64,000 nucleotides of DNA, taken from assembly GCF_025567385.1 (NCBI RefSeq), contig NZ_JAOQJU010000001.1, positions 62,001 to 126,000 of the forward strand, written 5' to 3'. The first letter of the stretch is position 1, and every line of letters begins with the position of its first letter. The DNA is from Claveliimonas acetigenes (GTDB lineage: Bacteria; Bacillota; Clostridia; Lachnospirales; Lachnospiraceae). Below are positions 25,301 through 33,136 of the stretch, in pieces. The position numbers and the translations under genes are program-made. The notes under the pieces were generated by a model that had not been told where the DNA came from, ran no database searches, and saw nothing but the letters and a program-made list of their open reading frames with translations.

Positions 25301-27740
25301 TAAAAAGATTACGGTACCAGAGCTGTTTACGGATAAGAAAGGATATTTAAAGAGTCCAGAACTTCCTTATGGAACCTATGTGGTGTTTGAGTCTACGGTT
25401 CCGGAAAATTTAAAAGGGATTCGTCCATTTATTGTACAGATTTCGGAAGACAGCCGGGAACCCCAGGTATGGCGTGTGTTTGATGACCGTCCTTTGCAGT
25501 ATTACTTCAAGATTGTGAAAAAAGATGCCCAGACGCAGAAGCCGGTGCTGGATAACAGTGCAGCTTATAAGATTTATGATGTGGAAGCAGAAAAATATGT
25601 GGAAATGATCGTAAGATATCCAAAAAAAGAAGTGGTATCTGTGTTCAGGACCAACGAAGAGGGATACCTGATTACACCGGAGCAGTTAAAATGTGGCACT
25701 TACCGGATTGAAGAAGTGGAAGCACCGGAAAATTATGTACAGGTAGGATTTGAAAATGTCCTCTTAAAAGACGGGAAGGAAGTTCCGCTGAATGAAGTTG
25801 CAGACGGGGGAGCTTACCAGGAGGCAAAGAAAGCGCCGATCACCATTACCGTAGATTCTGATACCGTACACCAGGTAGAGGAGGAAACTGGTAAATTTAT
25901 TGTTGTCATTGAACAGTATAATGATGAAGCAGTAGGAAGTCTTACAATCCATAAAAAAGGAGAAAAACTTTCTGGTGCTTCTAAAGTAGAAGAAAAGTTC
26001 CTGACAAAGATGAAAAACGGTGTAGCAGGTTTCGTAAATCAGGTAAGCAGTTTCTTCACTGGGGAAGAGGTCATGGAAAAAGAGAAAGGTTATGAATTTG
26101 ACTATGAAGAGGGAAATATGGAAGGTGCAGAATTTGCCATTCATGCAAAGGAAACCATTTATACCCCGGACGGACAGAAAGACGAAGCAGGAAACCGCAT
26201 TGTAAAATATGAAAAAGATGCCCTGGTAGCTCGTATGGTGACAGATAAAGAAGGAAAGGCAGTCCTGAATAATCTTCCTATCGGAAAATACTATGTAGTG
26301 GAAGAAAAAGCAGGTCAGAACTGCGTGCTTGACTCGGAAGCAAAAGAATTTGAAATTGCATATAAGGGACAGGAAGTAGCAGTGGATTATGTAACAATGG
26401 AACTTACCAATCAGCGACAGAAAGTTTCCCTGAGTCTTCTGAAGAAAGACGCAGAAACCGGAAAACCGCTGGAAGGAGTGGTATTCGGGCTGTATGCGCA
26501 GGAGGATATCAAAAATGCTGCCGGGGAAGTAGTTGTAGAAAAAGATGCCCTGATTGAACTGGGAACAACAGATGAAGAGGGCAAGCTGGTATTTCAGGCA
26601 GATCTTCCTCATGGAAAATACTATATTCAGGAAGTAGAGCATAAGCCGGGATACCTGCCAAATGATGAGGTGTATTCCTTTGATGCGTCTTATACAGACC
26701 AGACCCTTGAACTGCTCGCTTTTTCAGAAGAAATTTCTAATCAGCCTACCATTACGGAATTTACAAAAGTAGATTTAACCGGTGGACAGGAAATTGAAGG
26801 TGCAAAAATGCAGATTTTAGATCAGGACGGAAAGGTGGTAGAAGAGTGGGTATCTAAGAAAGAACCCCATGTAGTCTATGCACTGGAACCAGGAGAATAT
26901 GTACTGCATGAAGAGCAAGCGCCTACGGAACAGGGATATGTCCGGGCAGAAGATGTGAAATTTGTTGTGGAAGAAACAGGGGACATACAAAAAGTGAAAA
27001 TGGAGGACGACCATACCAAAGTTTCAATTTCCAAAACAGATATTACAGATGGAAAAGAAATTGAGGGAGCGAAGCTGCAGATTCTGGATCAGGACGGGGA
27101 AGTGGTAGAGTCCTGGACCACAGGAGAGGAACACCTGATTGAGTACCTTCCGATAGGTACTTATACTCTGCATGAAGAAGCGGCAGTTGACGGATATATT
27201 GTGGCCAATGACGTGGAGTTTACAGTAGAAGAAACGGGAGAAATCCAGAAAGTAAAGATGGAAGATGAGCGTGCTATGGGACAACTGGTTATCGTAAAAA
27301 CGGATGCAGACAGCAAAGCGGCTCTGGAAGGAGTAGAATTTGTTCTGCTGGAAAAGGAAACCGGAAAAGAAGTAGGACGTTTGAAGACTGGAAAAGATGG
27401 AAAAGCAGTTTCAGAACTACTTCCAATTGGAACTTATGAAAATGGTGTTTTCAAAGAACCGATCACCTATGTGCTGAAAGAAACTGCCACCTTAAAGGGA
27501 TATGAGAAGACGGAAGAAGAGTGGGAAATCGTATTTACCTATCAGAATGATAAAACACCAGTCATTGAAGTGGTAAAAGAGATCCAGAATAAAAAAATAC
27601 CAGAAACACCAGGTACCGTAAAACCAGGACCAAAAACGGGTGATGATACAAACTGGTTCCTGCCTTTGCTGGCTCTTGGTGTAAGTGCAGGTATGGTAGC
27701 AGGCCTACTTTATTACAGAAAAAGACATAAAAAGGCATAG
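22302..27740 (+). CDS. Giant CnaB/SpaA-repeat surface adhesin with sortase signal
   Basis: The start is ATG 22302 (MMKGKKKRLLAG), after AAGGAGC; ~1812 residues. Signal peptide, acidic spacer, then a thioester-domain-like region (about 225-360) with Cys256 (VAYCLES). At least eleven CnaB/SpaA-type domains follow, each starting like GAxFGLYAxxDI. The end is PKTGDD, a hydrophobic helix (WFLPLLALGVSAGMVAGLLYY) and RKRHKKA, a sortase-type anchor with a non-LPXTG motif. CnaB domains usually lock with Lys-Asn isopeptide bonds to make stiff rods. Such proteins are typical cargo of Tn1549-like elements and may bring donor and recipient or host surface together. Confidence 0.88.
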   Translation: MMKGKKKRLLAGTLALLLSCSTLLNTGITALASEQSEEHAQIQEVKQEEAASETLPELEEVKEQLTEEELVYAEDLTIKAGESFDLETDYRGFQKNDEKVKVTFLKAEGDSGNSFDFNTPGSYQAFYRVDPLSGNPSYQIMRRIVVEARENSTQEPQGEVSQHTEDGSGEDGEADPDPEIPEVLTEEPEMPDAGAELIDLTPKEDKGMFLSVVPAAMEQQKGSNVHLVQGEKIPYPSNVGNYSTSYFTVNGHVAYCLESMKASPPTSDYVANEFESNPELQKVLYYGYGGPGDITGEYMPSFDWKTKYIFTHLAAAYSYCGMDGFYGCTFEDIKASGVWGYIQHIYSLEAPPTAAITLSPKEAKGYESGKEQRTGEFTLKGDHRNYITLKMPENVTYHSGSTKQTGTVKINGNTTFYFSAPKTVTGTWNSGKLKGQMGTQWKTLVLSTGSGSQDIGYGAFFEEESASVEFTVKWLDLARVKVTKKDKNSKVNLSGAVFGIYSDSACKNLLVQMPATDSNGTSEVELPKTQDTVYLKEISVPEGYKLNTESFNVKLETGKTTSVAVTNEEQKGKITIRKKGEVLTGVTGEEGNLTFVYGNADFAGAEYNIYAAEDIYSQDKVTKVHKAGDLVESLTTGEDGSAVSKELYLGKYKVVEQKAPENLVIGKTEQERTQFVTLSYAGQNVELSQGETVFTNARPEISVNVVKKSKHDDVTLEGATFGLYVEEDLTAADGKVLVEKGSLVERAVSDREGMAVFHADIPLNFHYSVKEIQAPDKYYMTDEVYRFFYEYKDDSTYTYTFSHDFKNEEVRGEVHVSKIDQDSQGFISQGDATLVGAKYGLYAAQDIEHPNKKDGIVHKKGELVAQGTISSEGTVDFKNLYLGNYFVKEIEPAEGYLLDETEYPVEVSYEGQEVQIVHREVTVKETVKKQAFQLIKISEDGEQTETELVEGAGFKVFLISELSGVKDGSLKPGNGSYYTPEDFITYDYSKDETASYWENGKKITVPELFTDKKGYLKSPELPYGTYVVFESTVPENLKGIRPFIVQISEDSREPQVWRVFDDRPLQYYFKIVKKDAQTQKPVLDNSAAYKIYDVEAEKYVEMIVRYPKKEVVSVFRTNEEGYLITPEQLKCGTYRIEEVEAPENYVQVGFENVLLKDGKEVPLNEVADGGAYQEAKKAPITITVDSDTVHQVEEETGKFIVVIEQYNDEAVGSLTIHKKGEKLSGASKVEEKFLTKMKNGVAGFVNQVSSFFTGEEVMEKEKGYEFDYEEGNMEGAEFAIHAKETIYTPDGQKDEAGNRIVKYEKDALVARMVTDKEGKAVLNNLPIGKYYVVEEKAGQNCVLDSEAKEFEIAYKGQEVAVDYVTMELTNQRQKVSLSLLKKDAETGKPLEGVVFGLYAQEDIKNAAGEVVVEKDALIELGTTDEEGKLVFQADLPHGKYYIQEVEHKPGYLPNDEVYSFDASYTDQTLELLAFSEEISNQPTITEFTKVDLTGGQEIEGAKMQILDQDGKVVEEWVSKKEPHVVYALEPGEYVLHEEQAPTEQGYVRAEDVKFVVEETGDIQKVKMEDDHTKVSISKTDITDGKEIEGAKLQILDQDGEVVESWTTGEEHLIEYLPIGTYTLHEEAAVDGYIVANDVEFTVEETGEIQKVKMEDERAMGQLVIVKTDADSKAALEGVEFVLLEKETGKEVGRLKTGKDGKAVSELLPIGTYENGVFKEPITYVLKETATLKGYEKTEEEWEIVFTYQNDKTPVIEVVKEIQNKKIPETPGTVKPGPKTGDDTNWFLPLLALGVSAGMVAGLLYYRKRHKKA

Positions 27741-27766
27741 AAAATAAAAATCAGTTTTTAAACTTG

Positions 27767-27796
27767 GGAAAGGGCGGCTGCGGCTGTCCTTTCTTT
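27767..27796 (+). terminator. Probable terminator after the adhesin
   Basis: GAAAGGGCGGC (27768-27778) and GGCTGTCCTTTC (27782-27793) form a stem with wobble pairs, followed by TTT. Confidence 0.45.
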
Positions 27797-27816
27797 GGCA
27801 ATATGAGGTGAGAAGC

Positions 27817-28125
27817 ATGGAAGAGAAAAAAAGAATACGGTTTATTGACAGCCATTATCATACCCTGTTCAGCATAGCAGACGGGGACTCCATAGAGATT
27901 GTATATCCAGATGGAAAAAGGGAAGAACGGGTTTGTACCTATATTGATGAATACCACACACAGGTAGGGGCAAGGGTGTTCCATATTTGTGAATTTGCAG
28001 AAATCATGGAAGCAAATGGAAAATCATATTGCCCGGCAGAATGCAAGGAAAAGGAAGAAAGAAAAGAGGCAGTCAAAGGGGAGAAGAAAACCGGAACTAT
28101 CCGTATGGAAAGGAGCAGGCGTTGA
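27817..28125 (+). CDS. ICE hypothetical protein (LPD28-like small domain)
   Basis: 102 residues from ATG 27817; a GTG at 27808 is an alternative, but AGGTGAG fits the ATG. The first ~75 residues form a compact beta-rich unit (IRFIDSHYHTLFSIADGDSI, VGARVFHICEFAEIMEANG). It resembles the LPD28-type domains seen in large mobile-element proteins; the tail is lysine/glutamate-rich. The stop overlaps the next gene's TTG, so the two are translationally coupled. Function unknown. Confidence 0.6.
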   Translation: MEEKKRIRFIDSHYHTLFSIADGDSIEIVYPDGKREERVCTYIDEYHTQVGARVFHICEFAEIMEANGKSYCPAECKEKEERKEAVKGEKKTGTIRMERSRR

Positions 28126-29246
28126 GGATAGGGATTATAGATGCAGATCTTTTATACCGGAAAAGACACCGGTTTCCTAACTTGGCATGTATGAAACTTT
28201 CCGCTTATTGGAAGGAGCAGGGATTTGAAACAGAGCTTCTTTTGGATTACAGCCAGGCAGGGGAATATGACCGGCTCTATGTATCAAAAGTGTTTACGGA
28301 TACCTTTGTGCCGGAACATATTTTGACGAGGGAAACAACCGTTTATGGAGGGACTGGATTTTTTTACGATAAAGCACCGGTACTTCCAGAAGCGATTGAA
28401 CACCATACACCGGACTATCATTTGTATGACCAGATGGTAAAAGAACATAGCGAAGGAGAGAAAAAGAAGAAAGAGTTCCAATTTTATACGGAGTATTCCA
28501 TTGGTTTCCTCACCAGGGGGTGTTTTCGGAAGTGCAGTTTCTGTGTAAACAAAAACAGCACCGGTGCAGCACCAGCAAGCCCATTGGAAGAATTTTATGA
28601 CCCGTCCAGAAAGAAGTTATGCTTTTTGGACGATAACTTTTTTGCCTGTGCAGGGTGGGAAAAAATCTTTTCCAGTGTCCTGGAAACAGGCAGGCGGTTT
28701 CAATTCCGGCAGGGGCTGGATCTGAGGATTATGCAGAAAAGGCAGATGGAACTTCTGGCATCTGGAAAATTGGATAATGGTATGATTTTTGCCTTTGACC
28801 ATATCAAAGATCAGGAACTTATTGTAAGAAAATTGGAACTTTTGCGGGAAGTGATCCCAGTTTCTTACCAGAAAATTAAGCTGTATGTACTGTGCGGTTA
28901 TGACTGGGAAGGGACCTGGAAAGCAGATTTTTGGGCAAAGGATATTCGGGACGTTTTCATACGGATTGAGATTTTGATGCGGTATAAGTGCCTGGCTTAT
29001 CTGATGCGCTATGCAGCATGGGAACAGGCACCGGAGGTTTATAAGGGAATGTATATCAACCTAAGTCGTTGGTGTAACCAGCCGGCCCAGTATTCGAAAA
29101 AGAGCCTACGGGAATTTTGTACCGGACAGGGAGAGTATAGTTCCTGTTTCCGCTACCTGACTGCTTTTGAAGCTCTGCACCCGGAAATGGCACATTATCT
29201 GGATATGAAATATGAAGAGGTGCAGTATGGGAAAATTTACGGCTGA
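28122..29246 (+). CDS. ICE-backbone radical SAM protein, substrate unknown
   Basis: TTG start at 28122 (MRIGIIDADLLYRKRHRFPN), six bases after AGGAG, overlapping the previous stop; 374 residues. The N-terminal ~110 residues look like a Rossmann or B12-binding-type segment without the DxHxxG cobalamin motif. The radical SAM cluster motif is RGCFRKCSFC (CxxxCxxC), with KKLCFLDDNFFA after it, like B12-binding radical SAM proteins. No precursor peptide gene is adjacent. It sits between a small ICE protein and a Toprim protein and may act on nucleic acid or on the element's own products; this is a guess. Confidence 0.75.
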   Translation: MRIGIIDADLLYRKRHRFPNLACMKLSAYWKEQGFETELLLDYSQAGEYDRLYVSKVFTDTFVPEHILTRETTVYGGTGFFYDKAPVLPEAIEHHTPDYHLYDQMVKEHSEGEKKKKEFQFYTEYSIGFLTRGCFRKCSFCVNKNSTGAAPASPLEEFYDPSRKKLCFLDDNFFACAGWEKIFSSVLETGRRFQFRQGLDLRIMQKRQMELLASGKLDNGMIFAFDHIKDQELIVRKLELLREVIPVSYQKIKLYVLCGYDWEGTWKADFWAKDIRDVFIRIEILMRYKCLAYLMRYAAWEQAPEVYKGMYINLSRWCNQPAQYSKKSLREFCTGQGEYSSCFRYLTAFEALHPEMAHYLDMKYEEVQYGKIYG

Positions 29247-30288
29247 AGAAATTCAGATTGCAAAGGCAGTGGATTTAGTGGATTTGGCGGAGCAGATAGG
29301 GATTCCATTGAAAAGGAAAGGCAGGTTCTATCAGGCAGTGGGTATGGACTCTGTGATGATCTTCAACCGGTCTTCCTGGTGCCGGTTTAGCCAAGGGGTA
29401 GGTGGCAGCACCATTGACTTTCTGGAATATTTCAGAAACATGGATTTTGTGGAGGCAGTCAAATATCTGCTGGAGTTTGCCGGATATATCCGTACTGAAA
29501 CCATGCAAAAATTTCAACCGGAAAGACAGACTGAAAAAATAGAAGAAACAAAACAGAGAAAAGACATACCGAAAGAACCTTTTGTACTTCCTTCAAAATC
29601 AGAAACCAGCCGCCGGTTATATGGCTATCTGATAAAACAGCGGAAGCTGTCAAAGCAGATGATTGATTTTTGGGTAAAAAAGGGGATTTTGTATGAGAGC
29701 GGAACGTACCATAACCTGGTTTTTGTGGGAAAAGATACGGAAGGTATCCCACGTTTTGCCAGCCAGAGGGGAACCCTGGATAAATATGGAAAACCCTTTA
29801 AAGGAGATGTTACGGGGAATGACAAAACTTATGGGGTTAATCTGGTAGACCAAAACAGTGATACGCTCTATGTATATGAGGCGGCCATTGATGCCATGTC
29901 CGATATGGAACTGCGGGAAGACTATCAGAACAATATCCTGGTACTTGGAATGCTTTCCGATGGTCCTTTGGAAAAGTTCTTAAAAGATTATCCTCATATC
30001 AGGAAGATACAGTTCTGTTTGGATAATGACCTGCCGGGAAGACAAGCGGCAAAAAAATTGGCAAGAAAATATACCCTTATGGAGTATGAGGTTTTTGTAC
30101 GTCTTCCACCTATGGGAAAAGACTATAATGCTTTTTTGCAGTATAAAAAGGAAAACCAAGAGCTTTCCAGCCTGGTAGAAAAGGAAAGGCCGCTTCTTAC
30201 TGAAACAAAAGGGACAAACATACAAAAGATAGAAAAAATGGTAGGACACAGGAACATAGTACCATACCAGATAGCACAGGCAAGATAG
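29227..30288 (+). CDS. DUF3991/Toprim-domain primase-like protein
   Basis: The start is ATG 29227 (MGKFTAEEIQIAKAVDLVDL) after GAAGAGGTG, overlapping the radical SAM gene end; 353 residues. N-terminal CHC2/DUF3991-like region (SWCRFSQGVGGSTIDFLEYF), without a CHC2 zinc finger. A Toprim domain follows, with TLYVYEAAIDAMSDMEL (acidic Glu) and KIQFCLDNDLPGRQAAKKLA (DxD). Mobile-element primase-like proteins of this kind probably prime complementary strand synthesis after transfer. Confidence 0.82.
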   Translation: MGKFTAEEIQIAKAVDLVDLAEQIGIPLKRKGRFYQAVGMDSVMIFNRSSWCRFSQGVGGSTIDFLEYFRNMDFVEAVKYLLEFAGYIRTETMQKFQPERQTEKIEETKQRKDIPKEPFVLPSKSETSRRLYGYLIKQRKLSKQMIDFWVKKGILYESGTYHNLVFVGKDTEGIPRFASQRGTLDKYGKPFKGDVTGNDKTYGVNLVDQNSDTLYVYEAAIDAMSDMELREDYQNNILVLGMLSDGPLEKFLKDYPHIRKIQFCLDNDLPGRQAAKKLARKYTLMEYEVFVRLPPMGKDYNAFLQYKKENQELSSLVEKERPLLTETKGTNIQKIEKMVGHRNIVPYQIAQAR

Positions 30289-30300
30289 GAGGGTATTCTT

Positions 30301-30525
30301 TTGGAAAATAGCTATGATGAGGAATGTTTCAAAAAATGGGAGATCGACGAATGCGAAGCGGAGATGGAAAAAGTAGTGCAGTGGATAGGAAAGAGGAAAC
30401 TGCATGGACGTGTACGGGTTGCGTTTATCGAAGAGAGCTATGAGCGGCAGGGATACCGCATGGGGATACCCAAGCAGGCGTATGTGTCCAGGGTGCTGGC
30501 AAACATCAGGAAAGAAGAGCGGTGA
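30301..30525 (+). CDS. Small ICE protein
   Basis: 74 residues; TTG 30301 start with AGGAGGGTATTC eight bases upstream. Highly charged and helical, no cysteine pair or membrane segment (DEECFKKWEIDECEAEMEKV; tail VSRVLANIRKEER). Probably co-transcribed with the Toprim gene, 12 bases upstream. No family recognised. Confidence 0.55.
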   Translation: MENSYDEECFKKWEIDECEAEMEKVVQWIGKRKLHGRVRVAFIEESYERQGYRMGIPKQAYVSRVLANIRKEER

Positions 30526-30774
30526 GAAAGAAATAACCAATCCGAAAGTGGGGGTGTTAGGAAAGGAGGTGGTGCAGACCAACAGAATTTTTGACAGAAG
30601 GATAAACTCTGGATACGGGAAGGGGTGATTCTATGATTGTAAGGTAATGCCAGATGGATATTTCGTTTGTAGCTGTGGATTTCTCATGAAGACTATAAAA
30701 AATTTAGGAGACAGGAGGAAATAAGTGAGTAATCCTAGGTAAAATGTGTAGCTACACCTCATGAAATATGAGGA
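30526..30774. other. Intergenic region before the methyltransferase, with hairpins
   Basis: No convincing gene (a 25-codon frame at 30647 with a CSC motif has a poor site). GTGTAGCTACAC (30746-30757) is a perfect palindrome. CCTCAT-gaaat-ATGAGG (30757-30773) is a 6-bp hairpin that covers the only GAGG before ATG 30775. A strong AGGAGG precedes a five-codon GTG frame at 30724. These features suggest translational control of the methyltransferase. Confidence 0.4.
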
Positions 30775-32298
30775 ATGAAATATAGTTTGGTGAATTTTTG
30801 TGAGTTTGATAAATATGCAGCAAAGAGTTATTGTGCGATTCATGGTACAAGTGAAACATTGAATCTGGGAGATATTACAAAAGTGGACGAAAGGGAGATT
30901 GAACCGTTTAACATGATTTGTGGCGGAAGCCCCTGTCAGGATTTTTCCCTGGCAGGCAAGCAGGCAGGCGCAGTTTGGAAATGCCGAAGCTGCGGGTATG
31001 AGTATAACCCTCTGCAGGTACATTATTCCAAAAGGGACGCCTGCGGCATGTGTGGTTCCCATGATATTGATAAAACACGTTCTTCCCTTCTGGTGGAGTG
31101 GCTCCGTATGATACGGGGTGTCAAACCAATATGGGGAATTTATGAAAATGTAAAAAATATTGTAGGAAAAAAATTCCGGGATACCACATTCCGGTTGTTT
31201 GAAGAAGAACTGCATGAATACGGATACCACACCTATTGGAGTGTTCTTAATGCAAAGCATTACGGAATACCCCAGAACAGGGAACGGGTATATCTGATTT
31301 TGATACAGAAGGAAATGGATAATGGAACATTCCAGTTTCCAGAACCGCTGGAGTCCTTCCAGTGCCTTATGGATATTCTGGAGGATACGGTAGAGGAAAG
31401 ATACTACTTATCCCAGGAAAAAGTACGCCGCTTGATTGAAGATATGGAAGAGAGAAAAGCGCTTTTGTTTGAGCCGGACGAAAAAAGCCTGAAGGCTTTT
31501 CGGGAAAACCGGGTAAAACGGGCCGGAAATATCAAAGGGGTGTTTGAACAGACTGGACGGGTTTATCTGCCAGACGGGTGCTGCCCTACGGTAACTGCCT
31601 GTGGTGGTGGCGGACATCAGCCCAAAATTCTTCAAGTGGGAGATATTCATACCGGCTATGGTTCAAGCGGGGTTATTTATTCCCCTTTAGGAAGCAGCGG
31701 TGCGGTTTTAGCAGGGCATGACCAGCCAAAGATTGTAGAAAAATGTCCAGGAGCAATCCGGGGCAGGTATGACCCGGAAGGCCGGATTGTGCAGACTTTG
31801 GAACTGGGAGAAAAAGAAGTCTGCCATACCCTTACTTCTGTACAAAAAGATAATATCATTCTGGTACGTCAAAAGACACAGAAAGGTTATGAGGAATGTT
31901 TGGAAAATGGTGTTGTAAATCTTAGTTATCCGTCTGTGGAAAAACGGGGAAGGGTACAGGAGCATGGGGAACTCTGCCCTACGCTTACGACATCAAATGG
32001 GATACACCGTTTAGAGTCTTTGATCCGTATCCGGAGGCTGACACCTTTAGAATGCTTCCGGCTTATGGGCTTTTCCGATGCGGATTTTTGGAAAGCAAAA
32101 GAAGCAGGCATAAGCAACAGCCAGCTTTACAAACAGGCAGGAAATTCCATTGTTGTTGATGTGCTGTACTATATTTTTCTGGAACTATACAAAGCCATGC
32201 CATATCTGTTTGAGGATATTCGGCTTTCTTCCTTTTTCAGTGGGATTGGAGCTTTTGAAAAGGCATTGGAGCGTTTGGAAGAACAGGTAAACCAATAA
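30775..32298 (+). CDS. Circularly permuted DNA cytosine-C5 methyltransferase
   Basis: 507 residues. Motif IV GGSPCQDFSLAG with catalytic Cys54, motif VI IYENVKN (ENV 124-126), motif VIII GIPQNRERVYLI, motif IX RRLTPLECFRLMGF and motif X SQLYKQAGNSIVVD occur in that order. The SAM-binding motif I, FFSGIGAFEKALERL, is at the very C-terminus (487-501) instead of the N-terminus. No copy of it lies upstream. Cys pairs C70/C73 and C90/C93 form a zinc-ribbon-like insert. It probably methylates element DNA to protect it from restriction in recipients. The start is uncertain because GAGG is only one base from ATG 30775. Confidence 0.85.
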   Translation: MKYSLVNFCEFDKYAAKSYCAIHGTSETLNLGDITKVDEREIEPFNMICGGSPCQDFSLAGKQAGAVWKCRSCGYEYNPLQVHYSKRDACGMCGSHDIDKTRSSLLVEWLRMIRGVKPIWGIYENVKNIVGKKFRDTTFRLFEEELHEYGYHTYWSVLNAKHYGIPQNRERVYLILIQKEMDNGTFQFPEPLESFQCLMDILEDTVEERYYLSQEKVRRLIEDMEERKALLFEPDEKSLKAFRENRVKRAGNIKGVFEQTGRVYLPDGCCPTVTACGGGGHQPKILQVGDIHTGYGSSGVIYSPLGSSGAVLAGHDQPKIVEKCPGAIRGRYDPEGRIVQTLELGEKEVCHTLTSVQKDNIILVRQKTQKGYEECLENGVVNLSYPSVEKRGRVQEHGELCPTLTTSNGIHRLESLIRIRRLTPLECFRLMGFSDADFWKAKEAGISNSQLYKQAGNSIVVDVLYYIFLELYKAMPYLFEDIRLSSFFSGIGAFEKALERLEEQVNQ

Positions 32299-32515
32299 TT
32301 TCATAAGAGAAACCCAAAGCGGCAAATGGTCCATAGAGAGTCTTCCCATACTTGTTGGAAAGAGAGAAATTGCGGAAGAAGAAGCAGCCAGCAGGGAGTC
32401 TGTGCAAAAGCGTTGATAGCAGAATGGAAGAACTGCTGCCACATCAGACACAGGAGGCTGGCAGATTTGCTAACAGAACTGGGGTTTTGTTAGCAGAAAT
32501 AGAAGTAGGAAGTGG
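32299..32515. other. Non-coding stretch after the methyltransferase
   Basis: Short recurring GATAGCAG/GCTAACAG-type words occur here and continue to 32760. Short frames here lack good ribosome sites. No gene is supported. Confidence 0.4.
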
Positions 32516-32555
32516 AAAAACCGATAGCAGATGTTTGGAACTGCTATCGGTTTTT
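32516..32555 (+). terminator. Strong terminator
   Basis: AAAAACCGATAGCAG (32516-32530) and CTGCTATCGGTTTTT (32541-32555) are perfectly complementary, with a 10-base loop and a T-run. Confidence 0.85.
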
Positions 32556-32618
32556 CCCTATATGGAACGCAGGTCTGCTATCAGTATCTGCGTTTTGCTA
32601 TCTATGTTATCCGGGGTA

Positions 32619-32695
32619 TTAGGGGGTGCCCCCTAACAAGATGGGATTTTGTACGGTAAAATCCGTATCTTGCAGAGGACTGGCATAGCCAGTCC
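32619..32695 (+). other. oriT: Putative origin of transfer (oriT) with nic site near 32672/32673
   Basis: Three stacked inverted repeats lie 115-190 bases before mobC. TTAGGGGG-TG-CCCCCTAA is at 32619-32636. CAAGAT/ATCTTG enclosing GGATTTT/AAAATCC runs over 32637-32672. GGACTGGC-ATA-GCCAGTCC is at 32677-32695. The second repeat ends in TATCTTG|C, close to the YATCCTG|Y nic consensus of IncP-like MOBP relaxases. Position beside mobC-mobA supports this; the nick itself is inferred. Confidence 0.55.
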
Positions 32696-32809
32696 GGACG
32701 CCGGGAAGTTATACGGTGACCGATAGCAGGTCTTAGGAGTTGACTGCAGATAGCGTTGGAGTAGAAATCGGTAGATGAAATATGTGATAAAGATAAGGAA
32801 AGGGGGAGC

Positions 32810-33133
32810 ATGAAAAAAGAAACAATGAAATGCAGAAAAGAAATCCGGCTGTACTCATGGGAGTTGGAAGAGTTACAAAAACAGGCAGAAAAGATGGGGC
32901 TTTCCGATTCCCAGTACCTTCGTATGCTGATTACCAACCGTCCCAGGGATTACCCGGAAATCCGTCAGGAACTGGAACGCATGAACCAGGAAATCAACCG
33001 GATTGGTGTAAACATCAACCAGATTACCCATAACAATAACAGCGCCCTTTATTCCAGGGAAGATAAACACCGTCTGTATGTGTTTTTGAAGCAGATAAAA
33101 ACACTGGTAAGCCAGGTGCAGGAAAGGCTGTAG
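32810..33133 (+). CDS. mobC: MobC-like relaxosome accessory protein
   Basis: 107 residues, AAAGGGGGAGC before ATG 32810. A ribbon-helix-helix-type N-terminus (CRKEIRLYSWELEELQKQAE) is followed by the MobC-family stretch NRIGVNINQITHNNNS. MobC proteins bind oriT, help open the nic region and recruit the relaxase. It is three bases ahead of the relaxase and downstream of the putative oriT. Confidence 0.85.
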   Translation: MKKETMKCRKEIRLYSWELEELQKQAEKMGLSDSQYLRMLITNRPRDYPEIRQELERMNQEINRIGVNINQITHNNNSALYSREDKHRLYVFLKQIKTLVSQVQERL

Positions 33134-33136
33134 GTT

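Noticed and set aside
25764..26642. 292-codon minus-strand frame within the adhesin gene
   Set aside because: A shadow of the repetitive CnaB coding sequence; phenylalanine-rich with no recognisable domain.
30647..30724. 25-codon frame with a CSC motif upstream of the methylase
   Set aside because: Only AAGG two bases before ATG and no relatives that I recognise; too weak to call.
32352..32636. 94-codon plus-strand frame before oriT
   Set aside because: It spans a perfect terminator and the first oriT repeat and has no convincing ribosome site.
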